From the NCBI RefSeq assembly GCF_000012365.1, contig NC_007650.1, positions 2,728,001 through 2,792,000 on the forward strand: a stretch of 64,000 bases of DNA. Direction: 5' to 3'. This DNA comes from Burkholderia thailandensis E264 (GTDB lineage Bacteria; Pseudomonadota; Gammaproteobacteria; Burkholderiales; Burkholderiaceae). Numbering within the stretch: position 1 is the stretch's first letter; every line of letters starts with the position of its first letter. Shown here piece by piece: positions 53,243-63,712 of this stretch. Made by a program: the position numbers and the translations under genes. The notes under the pieces are model-generated. The model worked only from the letters and a program-made list of their open reading frames with translations, searched no databases and had not been told where the DNA came from.

Positions 53243-55282
53243 ATGGACACCAAATCGCAACTTTTCCGGCCGGCGCGCTCGCGCGTCGTGCGCAACGCGG
53301 CGCTCGCCGCCGCGTGCTGCGCCGGACTCTTCACCGCCCTCGCCGCAGCCGCGCAGGACGCCATCGAGAATGCCGCGCTCGCGAAGAGCACGGCGGCCGC
53401 GCCGATGGCGATCGGCCGCGGGCCGATGCAGATGACGATCAGCATGGCGCCCGTGCCCGCCGCCGGCGCAGCAGCCGCGGCGGCGGCCGCCGCCGCGCCG
53501 CTGCGCGGTCCGAACTGCGTCGGCGCGATGGGCGAATCGACGAGCGTGAGCGTGCCGCTCGGCAAATCGCTGCTCGTGCCGCTCGACGAGCCGGTGCGCA
53601 ACCGCACGATCGGCAACCCGGCCGTCGCGCAGGCGACGATGGTGTCGCCGCGCACGCTCTACCTCGTCGGCATGTCGGTCGGCACGACGAACATGATCGT
53701 CCAGGGCAAGAGCGGCGCGTGCCGGATCATCGACGTCGCGGTCGGCGCGGACGCGGGCGGCCTGCAGGCGTCGCTGCGCCAGCTGATGCCGCGCGAGCGC
53801 GACATTCGCGTGTCGACCGCGGCGGACACGATCGTGCTCGCGGGCAACGTGTCGAGCGCGCAGGCCGCGCAGCAGGCGGTCGCGATCGCGAAGGCGTACA
53901 GCGACCGCACGAACGCCGGCGCGCTCGGCGGCGGCGGCGGCGGCACGCGCGCCGGCGTGCTAAACATGCTGACCGTCACGTCGCCGCAGCAGGTGATGCT
54001 CGAAGTGAAGGTCGCGGAGGTGTCGAAGACGCTGATCAACCAGATGGGCTCGGCCGTCAATCTCCAGGGCGGCTTCGGCTCGTGGACGGGCGCGCTCGTG
54101 ACGAGCCTCCTCACGGGCGTCGGCAACGGCATCGCGGTCAGCAAGTCGAACAAGCTGCCGTTGAACGGCTCGATCGACGCGCAGAACACCGACCAGCCGG
54201 TGAAGATCCTCGCCGAGCCGCGGCTCGTCACGATCAGCGGCCAGGAAGCGACGTTCCTCGCGGGCGGCAAGATCTTCATCCCCGTTCCGCAAAGCAGCGG
54301 CGTCGGCACGAGCACGATCACGCTGCAGCAAGAGGAATTCGGCGTCGGGCTGAAGTTCACGCCGACCGTGCTGTCGAACGGCCGCATCAACCTGAAGGTC
54401 GCGCCCGAGGTGTCGGAGCTGTCGCCGACGGGCGTCACGCTGTCGGCGGCGAACGTGGGCGGCGTGTCGATCCTGCCGCTCATCACGACGCGGCGCGCAT
54501 CGACGACCGTGCAGATGAACGACGGCGAGACGTTCGCGATCGGCGGGCTCATCAAGGACAACGCGCAGGGCACGCTGAAGGCGCTGCCCGGCATCGGCGA
54601 GCTGCCGGTGCTCGGCGCGCTGTTCCGCAGCACGTCGTTCCAGCAGGACCGCACCGAGCTCGTGTTCATCATCACGCCGCATCTGGTGAAGCCGCTCGCT
54701 GCCGCCGACGTGCCGCTGCCGACCGACAGCTTCACGCAGCCGAACGAAGCCGACGTCTACGCGACGGGCAACATGGAAGGCCGCGGCGGACTGCGTCAGC
54801 ACGGCGTGGCGCCGGGTGCCGCCGCTCCCGCGAACGCCGCTCCCGCGAACGCCGCGCCGACGAACGCGGCCCCGGCCGGTGCCGCGCCGGCGGCTGTCGC
54901 GCCCGCCGCGCCGGCCGCAGCCGCCGCGCCTGCGAAGGACGCGCCGGCGAGCCCCGCGCCCGAGCAGCATGCGCCGGCCGCCGCGCAAACGTCCGCGCCC
55001 GCGCCGCAGCCGGCGGCGCCCCCGCGCGCGTCGGCGACCGTGCAGGCGCCGCCGCCCGCGCTGCCGTCCGCGGTCGCGACCGCGCGGCGGCAAGGCTCGC
55101 GCGCCGCCGCGCCGGAGCCCGCGCCCACGGCGGTCACCGCGTCGCCCGTGCCAGCCGCATCGCCCGCGCCCGCCGCGCTCGCGGCACCGGCCGCGGCCGG
55201 CGCGACCGCGAAGCGCCAGGGCGCGCAGCCGCAGCAACAACTCGCCAATGCAGGCGCGATCGCGCCCGCCGTCGATCGCTGA
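53243..55282 (+). CDS. cpaC: RcpA/CpaC, Flp pilus outer-membrane secretin
   Basis: 679 residues starting MDTKSQLFRPARSRVVRNAA with a Sec signal peptide. After a pilus-type N domain (BON-like, VPLGKSLLVPLDEPVRNRTI and ATMVSPRTLYLVGMSVGTTN) comes the secretin domain (PF00263): TVTSPQQVMLEVKVAEVS, ITGLIKDNAQGTL read as FAIGGLIKDNAQGTL, and LPGIGELPVLGALFRS with TELVFIITPHLVKPL. The last 150 residues are a low-complexity Ala/Pro-rich tail (for example NAAPANAAPTNAAPAG), which lengthens the protein relative to typical family members. Its function in this strain is not known. RBS GGGGGA. Confidence 0.92.
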   Translation: MDTKSQLFRPARSRVVRNAALAAACCAGLFTALAAAAQDAIENAALAKSTAAAPMAIGRGPMQMTISMAPVPAAGAAAAAAAAAAPLRGPNCVGAMGESTSVSVPLGKSLLVPLDEPVRNRTIGNPAVAQATMVSPRTLYLVGMSVGTTNMIVQGKSGACRIIDVAVGADAGGLQASLRQLMPRERDIRVSTAADTIVLAGNVSSAQAAQQAVAIAKAYSDRTNAGALGGGGGGTRAGVLNMLTVTSPQQVMLEVKVAEVSKTLINQMGSAVNLQGGFGSWTGALVTSLLTGVGNGIAVSKSNKLPLNGSIDAQNTDQPVKILAEPRLVTISGQEATFLAGGKIFIPVPQSSGVGTSTITLQQEEFGVGLKFTPTVLSNGRINLKVAPEVSELSPTGVTLSAANVGGVSILPLITTRRASTTVQMNDGETFAIGGLIKDNAQGTLKALPGIGELPVLGALFRSTSFQQDRTELVFIITPHLVKPLAAADVPLPTDSFTQPNEADVYATGNMEGRGGLRQHGVAPGAAAPANAAPANAAPTNAAPAGAAPAAVAPAAPAAAAAPAKDAPASPAPEQHAPAAAQTSAPAPQPAAPPRASATVQAPPPALPSAVATARRQGSRAAAPEPAPTAVTASPVPAASPAPAALAAPAAAGATAKRQGAQPQQQLANAGAIAPAVDR

Positions 55283-55303
55283 ACTTCACGCAAGGGGACG
55301 CTC

Positions 55304-55609
55304 ATGAACCTCGATTACTTCACGCTGACGCGCCGCCTCGTGCTTGCCGCGTCGCTCGCCGCCTCGCTCGGCGGATGCATGTCCAGCACGCCCGTCTGGG
55401 ACAGCCGCTTCGGCGATTCGGTGCGCGCCGTGATGCAGGCGCAGATCATCGATCCGCACGCGGCCGAGCATGCGCCGTCCACGCCCGGCGTCGACGGGAG
55501 CGCGGCCGCCGCCGCGCTCGACAACTACGACAAGTCGTTCCAGCAGATCGAGCCCACGCCGAACGCGTTCGTGATCGGCGTAGGCGGCGGCAAGTCGGGC
55601 GGCCAATAA
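55304..55609 (+). CDS. Small tad-locus lipoprotein
   Basis: 101 residues with a lipoprotein signal: MNLDYFTLTRRLVLAASLAA then LGGC, so cleavage before Cys25 is expected. The mature part is short (FGDSVRAVMQAQIIDPHAAE, NAFVIGVGGGKSGG). It follows the secretin gene by 21 bp and has AAGGGGA upstream. Likely an outer-membrane companion of the secretin, in the position of the pilotin-like or CpaD-type protein; no family certainty. The next gene follows after 25 bp. Confidence 0.8.
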   Translation: MNLDYFTLTRRLVLAASLAASLGGCMSSTPVWDSRFGDSVRAVMQAQIIDPHAAEHAPSTPGVDGSAAAAALDNYDKSFQQIEPTPNAFVIGVGGGKSGGQ

Positions 55610-55634
55610 CCATCATTCGCTCAGGGAGACCGTC

Positions 55635-56891
55635 ATGTCTCGCGTCACTTCTTCGTCAGGCGCCGCCCTTCACGGCGGGCGGCGCCGCCAGCGCGGCGTC
55701 GTGTCGATTCTCGTCGCGCTGATGCTCGCGGTGCTGATCGGCTTCGTCGGCCTCGCGCTGGATCTCGGCAAGCTCTACGTGACGCGCAGCGAACTGCAGA
55801 ACAGCGCGGATTCGTGCGCGCTCGCCGCGGCGCGCGACCTGACGGGGGCAATCAATCTGTCCGTGCCGGAGGCGGCCGGCATCACCGCCGGCCACCTCAA
55901 CTACGCGCTGTTCGAGCAGTTTCCGGTTCAGTTGCAGACGAACGCGAGCGTCACGTTCACCGATTCGCTCAGCAATCCGTTTCAGCCGAAAAGCGCGATC
56001 ACCTCGCCGTCGTCGATCAAGTACGTGAAGTGCATGACGTCGCAAACGGGCATCGTCAACTGGTTCATCCAGGCGCTCGACATGGTGCCGGGCGTGACCG
56101 TCGCGAACGCGTCGGTGTCCGCGACGGCCATCGCAACCATCGGCGCCGCGCAGACCACCTGCGCGATTCCCGTGTTCATCTGCAAGGCAGGGACGCAGAC
56201 GAACCCGCCCGTGGCTGGCGCGACGTACAACATCGGCGACTGGCTTTCCGCGAAGACGGGCTCGCCGCCATCGTTCGGCGCGGGCAATTTCGGCTGGTCG
56301 GCGCTCGACGGATCGAACAGCGCTTCGTCGATCGCCAACGAACTGACGGGCAATTACTGCGCGCTGCCCGCGACCGGCTCGCAGGTGGGCACGCCCGGCA
56401 ACAAGGCGGCGACGACGAACGCGTACAACACCCGCTTCGGCATCTACGCGAATCCGTACAAGGACCCATCGTACGGCACGCCCGACTTCACCGGCTACGC
56501 ATACGACGCGACCACATGGCCGTCGCAAAGCAACGCATACGCGGACTTCGTGAGCAAGCGCCAGACATTCACGAGCTATCAGGGCGACCTGATCACCGGC
56601 ATCAACACGGGCGGCACGTACAACCCGAACTACTACGCGGCGGGCGCCGACCGGCGTCTCGCGCTCGCGCCCGAGGTCGACTGCTCGGTGCTGCTGAGCG
56701 GCCACAGCGCGCCCGTGCTGTCGTGGGATTGCGTGCTGATGCTCGACCCGATGGGCTCCGGCGGCAGTGCGGGGCCGGTGCATCTCGAATACCGCGGCTC
56801 GTCGTCGGCGCCCGGCAGCCCGTGCGCGACGCAAGGCACGCCCGGCAACGGCAGCTCGGTCGGCCCGCAGGTGCCCGTGCTGCTCCAATGA
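55635..56891 (+). CDS. TadG-like Flp pilus protein
   Basis: 418 residues. The start RRRQRGVVSILVALMLAVLI, then GFVGLALDLGKLYVTRSELQ and NSADSCALAAARDLTG, is the conserved N-terminal membrane helix and neck (Tad/TadE/TadG-like domain). Residues 60-418 are a large periplasmic part, rich in Gly/Ser/Thr/Asn, with many Cys pairs near the middle. TadG and related proteins are pseudopilin-like components of the Flp machine. The stop overlaps a possible start of the next gene by ATGA. Confidence 0.87.
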   Translation: MSRVTSSSGAALHGGRRRQRGVVSILVALMLAVLIGFVGLALDLGKLYVTRSELQNSADSCALAAARDLTGAINLSVPEAAGITAGHLNYALFEQFPVQLQTNASVTFTDSLSNPFQPKSAITSPSSIKYVKCMTSQTGIVNWFIQALDMVPGVTVANASVSATAIATIGAAQTTCAIPVFICKAGTQTNPPVAGATYNIGDWLSAKTGSPPSFGAGNFGWSALDGSNSASSIANELTGNYCALPATGSQVGTPGNKAATTNAYNTRFGIYANPYKDPSYGTPDFTGYAYDATTWPSQSNAYADFVSKRQTFTSYQGDLITGINTGGTYNPNYYAAGADRRLALAPEVDCSVLLSGHSAPVLSWDCVLMLDPMGSGGSAGPVHLEYRGSSSAPGSPCATQGTPGNGSSVGPQVPVLLQ

Positions 56892-56914
56892 ACACGCGAT
56901 CACAAGAGACGATC

Positions 56915-57457
56915 ATGAACCGACTCTCATTGCCTCCCCGCCCATCGCGGATGCGCGGCGCCGTCGCGGTCGAATTCGCGATCGTGATGATTCCGCTCGT
57001 GCTGCTCGTGACCGGCGTCGCGGAGTTCGGCCGCGCGATCTACCAGTACGAGGCGCTGACGAAGGCGACGCGCGACGCCGCGCGCTACCTGTCGATGTAC
57101 CTGCCGACCGATCCCGCGTATCCAATCGCGCAGGCACAGTGTCTCGCCGTCTACGGCAGCACGACGTGCGGCTCGACGGGCAGCGAGCTCGCCCCCGGCC
57201 TCGCGACGTCGATGGTCGTCGTCTGCGACGCTGCGCACTCGACGAACTGCAGCGACGCGTCCGATCCGGCGCAGTTCGCGAACGTGCCGACCTACGACAC
57301 GGACAACGGCTCGCCCGATCCGGCGAGCCTCGCGGGCAGCATCAATCTCGTCGAGGTCAAGATCAAGGGCTACCAGTACCAGCCGATTCCGGCGTTCCCG
57401 GGGCTGCCGGCCTTGACGTTCGGCAACATCATCACCGTGATGAGGCAAGTGTCATGA
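56915..57457 (+). CDS. TadE-like Flp pseudopilin 1
   Basis: 180 residues from ATG 56915, chosen for AAGAGA upstream; an earlier ATG at 56888 overlaps the previous stop and has no ribosome site. After a basic leader, MRGAVAVEFAIVMIPLVLLV and TGVAEFGRAIYQYEALTKAT give the TadE hallmark (E at position 5 after A/G). A periplasmic region with three or more cysteines follows. It should be processed by TadV and join the pilus base. Confidence 0.88.
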   Translation: MNRLSLPPRPSRMRGAVAVEFAIVMIPLVLLVTGVAEFGRAIYQYEALTKATRDAARYLSMYLPTDPAYPIAQAQCLAVYGSTTCGSTGSELAPGLATSMVVVCDAAHSTNCSDASDPAQFANVPTYDTDNGSPDPASLAGSINLVEVKIKGYQYQPIPAFPGLPALTFGNIITVMRQVS

Positions 57458-57915
57458 ACGCGCGCCCGTTCTCCCTCGCCCGGCGCCGCGCGCAGCGCGG
57501 CATGGCGGCTGTCGAGTTCGCGCTCGTCGCCGCGATCCTCTGCACGATCCTGATCGGCATCTGCGAGTTCGGCCGCGTGCTGTTCTACTGGAACACCGCG
57601 AGCGAGGCGGTCCGGCTCGGCGCACGCACGGCGGCCGTCTGCGACGCCGACGCCTCCGTCGTGAAAACACGCATCAGCCAGCTGATGCCGCTCATCGGCA
57701 ACGCAAACGTGAGCCTCACGTACGCGCCCGCCGGCTGCGATTCCGATGCGGTCACGGCGCGCAGCACCTGCACGTTCGTCACCGTGTCGGTCACGAACGT
57801 GACGGTCAAGACGCTGATTCCGTTCGTGCCGCTCACGCTCACGATGCCGCCCTTCGTCACCACGCTGCCCCGCGAAAGTCTTGCGACGTCGACGGGCGGC
57901 TCGGTCTGCCAATGA
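57454..57915 (+). CDS. TadE/TadF-like Flp pseudopilin 2
   Basis: 153 residues; start overlaps the previous stop by ATGA. The N-terminal helix QRGMAAVEFALVAAILCTIL and IGICEFGRVLFYWNTASEAV has the same E-at-5 layout, followed by a periplasmic part with Cys pairs. Together with the preceding gene this is the usual tandem of TadE-like proteins in Flp loci. Confidence 0.87.
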   Translation: MNARPFSLARRRAQRGMAAVEFALVAAILCTILIGICEFGRVLFYWNTASEAVRLGARTAAVCDADASVVKTRISQLMPLIGNANVSLTYAPAGCDSDAVTARSTCTFVTVSVTNVTVKTLIPFVPLTLTMPPFVTTLPRESLATSTGGSVCQ

Positions 57916-57937
57916 ACCCCATGCGAGGTCAACGACC

Positions 57938-59146
57938 ATGATCAACATCCTCGTCGCTTCCGAAGACGCATCGCGGCTCGCGCATCTTGCGCGGCTCGTC
58001 GGCGACGCCGGCCGCTACCGCGTCACCCGCACAGTCGGCCGCGCCGCGCAGATCGTCCAGCGCACCGACGGGCTCGATGCGTTCGACATCCTGATGATCG
58101 ACGGCGTCGCGCTCGATACCGCCGAGCTCGCCGCGATCGAGAAGCTGAGCCGCCTGCACCCGGGCCTCACGTGCATGCTCGTGAGCGCCGATGCGTCGTC
58201 GCAGACGCTGCTCGAAGCAATGCGCGCCGGCGTGCGCGACGTGCTGCGCTGGCCGCTCGAGCCGCGCGCGCTCGACGATGCGTTAAAGCGCGCGGCCTCG
58301 CAATGCGCGCAACGCGACACGCCCGACACGCGGATCGTGTCGTTCATGTCGTGCAAGGGCGGCGCGGGCACGAGCTTCATCGCGGGCAACGTCGCGTACG
58401 AGATCGCGGAAGGCTCGAAGCGCCGCACGCTGCTCATCGACCTGAACCAGCAGTTCGCCGACGCCGCGTTCCTCGTGAGCGACCAGAGCCCGCCGTCGAC
58501 CGTCGCGCAGCTCTGCGGGCAGCTCGAGAGAATGGACGGCGCGTTTCTCGACGCAAGCGTCGTGCGCGTGACCGAAACGTTTCACGTGCTCGCGGGCGCG
58601 GGCGATCCGATCAAGGCCGCCGACCTGCGCGAGGACGCGCTCGAATGGATTCTCGGCGTGGCCGCGCCGCGCTACGACTTCGTGATCTTCGATCTCGGCG
58701 TCAGCCTGAACGCGGTGTCGATGGTCGCGCTCGACCGCAGCGATCGCGTCGAAGTCGTGCTGCAGCCGAGCATGCCGCACGTGCGCGCGGCGCGCCGCCT
58801 GCAGGAGCTGCTCGTGTCGCTCGGCTGCCCGCTCGACCGCCTCCAGCTGGTGCTGAACCGGCAGACGCGCGCGTCCGATCGCGCACGCGCGGCGCTCGAG
58901 GAAGTGCTGAGCATGCACGCGGCGCACGTGATCGCCGACGATCCCGCCACGGTCGGCGAGGCGGTCGACCAGGGCGTGCCGCTGTCGCGGCTGTCGCGCA
59001 ATTGCGGCGTCGCGCGCAGCCTGCAGGCGTTCGCGAAGCAGCTTGTCGACGGCGAGACGCGGCCGCGGCGCGACAGCGAGCGCGACGCGCCGCTCCTCGC
59101 CCGGCTCTTCAGCCGCGGCGCGGCCCCCAAACTCAAATCGATGTAA
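57938..59146 (+). CDS. tadZ: TadZ/CpaE, Flp pilus localisation ATPase
   Basis: 402 residues. The N-terminal 120 residues form a receiver-like domain (INILVASEDASRLAHLARLV, FDILMIDGVALD, VSADASSQTLLEAMRAGVRD) without a full phosphorylation site. A ParA/MinD-type ATPase domain follows: VSFMSCKGGAGTSFIAGNVA, where the P-loop carries GGAGTS and not the GKT/S of true ParA, then LLIDLNQQFADAAF and FVIFDLGVSLNAVS. This variant P-loop is shared by many CpaE/TadZ proteins. It probably positions the Tad machine at the cell pole. Confidence 0.92.
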   Translation: MINILVASEDASRLAHLARLVGDAGRYRVTRTVGRAAQIVQRTDGLDAFDILMIDGVALDTAELAAIEKLSRLHPGLTCMLVSADASSQTLLEAMRAGVRDVLRWPLEPRALDDALKRAASQCAQRDTPDTRIVSFMSCKGGAGTSFIAGNVAYEIAEGSKRRTLLIDLNQQFADAAFLVSDQSPPSTVAQLCGQLERMDGAFLDASVVRVTETFHVLAGAGDPIKAADLREDALEWILGVAAPRYDFVIFDLGVSLNAVSMVALDRSDRVEVVLQPSMPHVRAARRLQELLVSLGCPLDRLQLVLNRQTRASDRARAALEEVLSMHAAHVIADDPATVGEAVDQGVPLSRLSRNCGVARSLQAFAKQLVDGETRPRRDSERDAPLLARLFSRGAAPKLKSM

Positions 59147-59167
59147 CCCCCGTTCGAGGAGACCATC

Positions 59168-60535
<1,368 letters not shown>

Positions 60536-60545
60536 GGAGCCTGTC

Positions 60546-61523
60546 ATGGACCCGATTTTCTACGGTTTCGTCCTGCTGCTGTTCGTCGCCGTGGTGCTGG
60601 CGTTCGAAGGCGTCTATCAATGGTGGAACGCCCGCCACGGGCCGGCCGCGAAGCGCATCGAGGCGCGCATCCGCGCGATGTCGGCGGGCGGCCAGGTGCA
60701 GAAGGAGCGGCTGTCGATCCTCAAGGAGCGCATGCTCAACGAAGCGAAGCCGTTCGATCGCCTGCTGATGCGCGTGCCGCGCGTGCAAACGCTCGACCTG
60801 CTGATCGAGCAGTCGGGCCTCACGTGGTCGGTCGTGAAGCTCGCGTGGATCTCGCTCGCGATTCCGTTCGTCGTGTTCGTCGCGCTCAGCTTCACGCCGC
60901 TGCCGCTATGGGTCGCGGCCGTGGCGTCGATCGCGACGGTCTGCCTGCCGACGCTGTTGGTGCTGCGCTGCCGGACGCGCCGCCTGCGCAAGCTCGAACG
61001 GCAACTGCCGGACGCGTGCGACATGATCGCGCGCGCGTTGCGCGCCGGCCACGCGTTCTCGAGCGCGATCTCGATGGTGGGCGGCGAGTTCGCCGATCCG
61101 ATGGGCGGCGAATTCCGGATCACCTTCGACGAGATCAACTACGGCGTGCCGCTGCAGGAGGCGCTGCTGAACCTCGCGACGCGCGTGCCGGTGCCCGATC
61201 TGCGCTACTTCGTGATCGCGGTGCTGATCCAGCGCGAGACGGGCGGCAATCTCGCCGAGCTGCTCGACGGCATCGCGCTCCTGATCCGCGAGCGCTTCAA
61301 GCTGTTCGACAAGATCCGCGTGCTGTCGGCGGAAGGCAAGCTTTCCGCGCTGATCCTCACGCTGCTGCCGTTCGGCACGGCGGCGCTGCTGGCGATCATG
61401 AACCCCGATTTCATCTCGGTGCTCTGGGAGGACTCGGCAGGCGTGCTGCTCGTCGGGGCCACGGTCACGTCGATGGCGTTCGGCATCCTGTGGATGCGGC
61501 ACATCATCCGCATTCGCGTGTGA
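60546..61523 (+). CDS. tadB: TadB, Flp pilus inner-membrane platform protein
   Basis: 325 residues with four hydrophobic helices (IFYGFVLLLFVAVVLAF at the N-terminus, two near the middle, one at the end). The GspF-like domain shows CDMIARALRAGHAFSSAISM, FRITFDEINYGVPLQEALLN and RYFVIAVLIQRETGGNLAEL. Partner of TadC in the platform. It starts 10 bp after tadA. Confidence 0.94.
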   Translation: MDPIFYGFVLLLFVAVVLAFEGVYQWWNARHGPAAKRIEARIRAMSAGGQVQKERLSILKERMLNEAKPFDRLLMRVPRVQTLDLLIEQSGLTWSVVKLAWISLAIPFVVFVALSFTPLPLWVAAVASIATVCLPTLLVLRCRTRRLRKLERQLPDACDMIARALRAGHAFSSAISMVGGEFADPMGGEFRITFDEINYGVPLQEALLNLATRVPVPDLRYFVIAVLIQRETGGNLAELLDGIALLIRERFKLFDKIRVLSAEGKLSALILTLLPFGTAALLAIMNPDFISVLWEDSAGVLLVGATVTSMAFGILWMRHIIRIRV

Positions 61524-61577
61524 AGCGGCGCGCCGCGCATCCGGCCATCACTCGTTGAACGACATTCGGGAACTGTC

Positions 61578-62537
61578 ATGGAAAACCTCAACGTCATGCA
61601 TATCCTGCTGCTGCTCGGCCTGTTCGCGATCGTCGTCGCGAGCGTGATGGCCACGTGGCTCGCATTCGCGCCGCGCGGCCTCGCGCGGCGTCTCGAACAG
61701 ATCGGCGGCGCCGGCGCGGTGGCGGCGGGCGACAGCCCGGCGCCGCCCGCCGTCTGGGTCGAGAAGCTCGCCGAGATCTCGCAGCCGATCTCGAAGCTGT
61801 CGCTGCCGAAGTCCGGCTGGGAAAACTCGCCGCTGCGGCTGCGCCTCATCAACGCGGGATGGCGCTCGCCGAGCGCCGCGCATCTGTATTTCGCCGCGAA
61901 GACCGTGCTTGCGCTCGCGCTGCCCGCGGCCGCGATGCCGTTCCTGATCGGCACCGCGATCGCGGACAGCCCGTATTCGGTATCGGCGATGCTCGTGCTG
62001 ATCGGCGCATTCGGCTTCTATCTGCCGAATGCGATGCTCGCGCGCCGGATCGCGTCGCGGCAGCGGATGATCATCGAGGATTTTCCGGACGCGCTCGACC
62101 TGCTGACCGTATGCGTCGAAGCGGGGCTCGGCCTCGACGCGGCGCTGACGAAGGTCGCCGACGAGCTGCGGCTGCGCAGCCCGGTCGTCGCCGACGAGCT
62201 CGGGCTGATGCTGCTCGAGATGCGCTCGGGCTTCACGAAGGAAGCCGCGCTGCGCAATCTCGCGCTGCGCACGGGCGCCGAGGACGTCGACGCGTTCAGC
62301 GCGATGCTGATCCAGGCGGACCGTTTCGGCACGAGCATCGGCGCGTCGCTGCGCGTGCTGTCCGACACGCTGCGCACGCAGCGGCGGATGCGCGCCGAGG
62401 AGCGTGCGGCGAAGATCGCGCTGAAGCTGCTGTTTCCGCTGATCTTCTGCATCTTTCCCGCGCTGCTGACGGTGCTGCTCGGCCCCGCGTTCATCCATAT
62501 CTACCGGACGCTGCTGCCGACGATGGCGGGCGGCTGA
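61578..62537 (+). CDS. tadC: TadC, Flp pilus inner-membrane platform protein
   Basis: 319 residues; N-terminal helix NVMHILLLLGLFAIVVASVM and four further helices. The GspF-like core is FPDALDLLTVCVEAGLGLDA, EMRSGFTKEAALRNLALRTG and SAMLIQADRFGTSIGASLRV. It is the last recognisable gene of the tad operon; no tadD follows. The 54-bp gap from tadB carries its own GGAACTG-like site. Confidence 0.94.
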   Translation: MENLNVMHILLLLGLFAIVVASVMATWLAFAPRGLARRLEQIGGAGAVAAGDSPAPPAVWVEKLAEISQPISKLSLPKSGWENSPLRLRLINAGWRSPSAAHLYFAAKTVLALALPAAAMPFLIGTAIADSPYSVSAMLVLIGAFGFYLPNAMLARRIASRQRMIIEDFPDALDLLTVCVEAGLGLDAALTKVADELRLRSPVVADELGLMLLEMRSGFTKEAALRNLALRTGAEDVDAFSAMLIQADRFGTSIGASLRVLSDTLRTQRRMRAEERAAKIALKLLFPLIFCIFPALLTVLLGPAFIHIYRTLLPTMAGG

Positions 62538-62901
62538 GCGACGCTCGCGGCGGCGCGGGGCGGCTTTTTTCGCCGTGCCGCCGGCGCCGCCCGGCGGTCA
62601 GCCCGCCGCGCCGACAACAAGAAGTCCAAAGCAGCGCGGCGGGTGGGGCGTCGATCGCCGCTCCGCCCGCCGCGGGCGGCCGCGCATGCGCCGGCTCGCC
62701 GCGCGCTCGGCTCGAAGCGCTTCGTCGTCCCGATATTCCGCAGTCCCGGCGAAAGCGCGCCGCCCGCGCGGCTCGCGCGCGCACGAAGTCCGTCCCGAGC
62801 CCGTCCCGAGCCGATTCGCAAGCGCAAACGTAAGCCGCGCGCGCGGCGCTTCGCCGCGCGCCTGTCCGGCCGGGCGAGTACACGCGAATGACGGCCCCTA
62901 G
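62538..62901. other. Intergenic region after tadC, up to the IS element
   Basis: GC-rich sequence without a convincing gene; frames are arginine-rich shadows. A T-run near 62571 after a GC-rich stretch might be a weak terminator of the tad operon, but no clear stem was found. The CTAG target duplication of the IS ends it (62898-62901). Confidence 0.5.
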
Positions 62902-63712
62902 GGCGTGTTCACACTACATTAGTTTGAGGTTATGCTTCGGAGATGGAAATCTCCGAAGCCCAATTCAAGCAGATCGAACATTGCCTGCCGCGACAGCGTG
63001 GCAATGTGAGCCTGTCGAACCTGCAAGTGCTCAACGCGATCCTTTATGTGGCCGAGCACGGATGTAAATGGCGCGGCCTGCCACCACGTTTCGGCCGCTG
63101 GCACACGATCTACACGCGCATGAACCGTTGGTCTCGCAACGGTGTACTGGACCGAGTGTTCACGGAGTTGCAGCGCGCGCAGATCATTCGCGTTCGGATT
63201 GAAGCGGTATCGCTGGATAGCACGATCGTGAAGGTTCATCCTGACGGCACCGGTGCGTTAAAAAAAATGGACCTCAAGCCATCGGCAAGTCTCGCGGAGG
63301 ATGGACAACCAAGATTCATATGGTTGCCGCGGATGCTCGAACAGCCATAACGTTCGCACTGTCGCCCGGTCAAGCCGGCGATGCGCCGCAGGGACGTGCA
63401 CTGCTCGAACGCCTGGGGCCGCCGAATCGGCCGCTGCACCTGCTGATGGACAAGGCGTACGAAGGTAACGAAACCCGACAACTCGCGCTCGATCTCGGCT
63501 TCATCCCGGTCGTCCCTCCGTTGAGTACGCGCGTCGAGCCTTGGGAATACGACCGGGAAATGTACAAGCGTCGTAACGAAGTCGAGCGGCTGTTCCGTCG
63601 ATTGAAGGGTTTTCGTCGCATCTTCTCGCGCTTCGACAAACTCGACTTGATGTTCATTGCCTTTATCAACTTCGCCCTGATTATCGAAGCCCTTCGATAG
63701 TGTGAACACGCC
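62902..63712 (+). mobile_element. Intact IS5-family insertion sequence (811 bp)
   Basis: The terminal inverted repeats GGCGTGTTCACACTA (62902-62916) and TAGTGTGAACACGCC (63698-63712) are perfect over 15 bp. CTAG occurs directly on both sides (62898-62901 and 63713-63716), a 4-bp target duplication fitting the YTAR preference of IS5-type elements. The perfect ends and intact transposase suggest a recent insertion. Confidence 0.93.
62943..63700 (+). CDS. IS5-family transposase, made by -1 ribosomal frameshifting (orfA/orfB)
   Basis: orfA (62943-63350) starts MEISEAQFKQIEHCLPRQRG with the DUF4096-type DNA-binding region and PPRFGRWHTIYTRMNRWSRN, VSLDSTIVKVHPDGTGAL. At a run of eight A (63260-63267) a -1 slip on A-AAA-AAA takes translation into orfB, which continues GPQAIGKSRGGWTTKIHMVA, MDKAYEGNET and VERLFRRLKGFRRIFSR, ending at 63700. 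The fused frame supplies the DDE residues (D in LDSTI, D in MDKAY, E in NEVERLFR). Two-frame organisation is known for IS427-group members of the IS5 family. Confidence 0.9.

Noticed and set aside
62560..62600. Possible tad operon terminator at the T-run near 62571
   Set aside because: No stem of adequate length precedes the T-run; left as unassigned.
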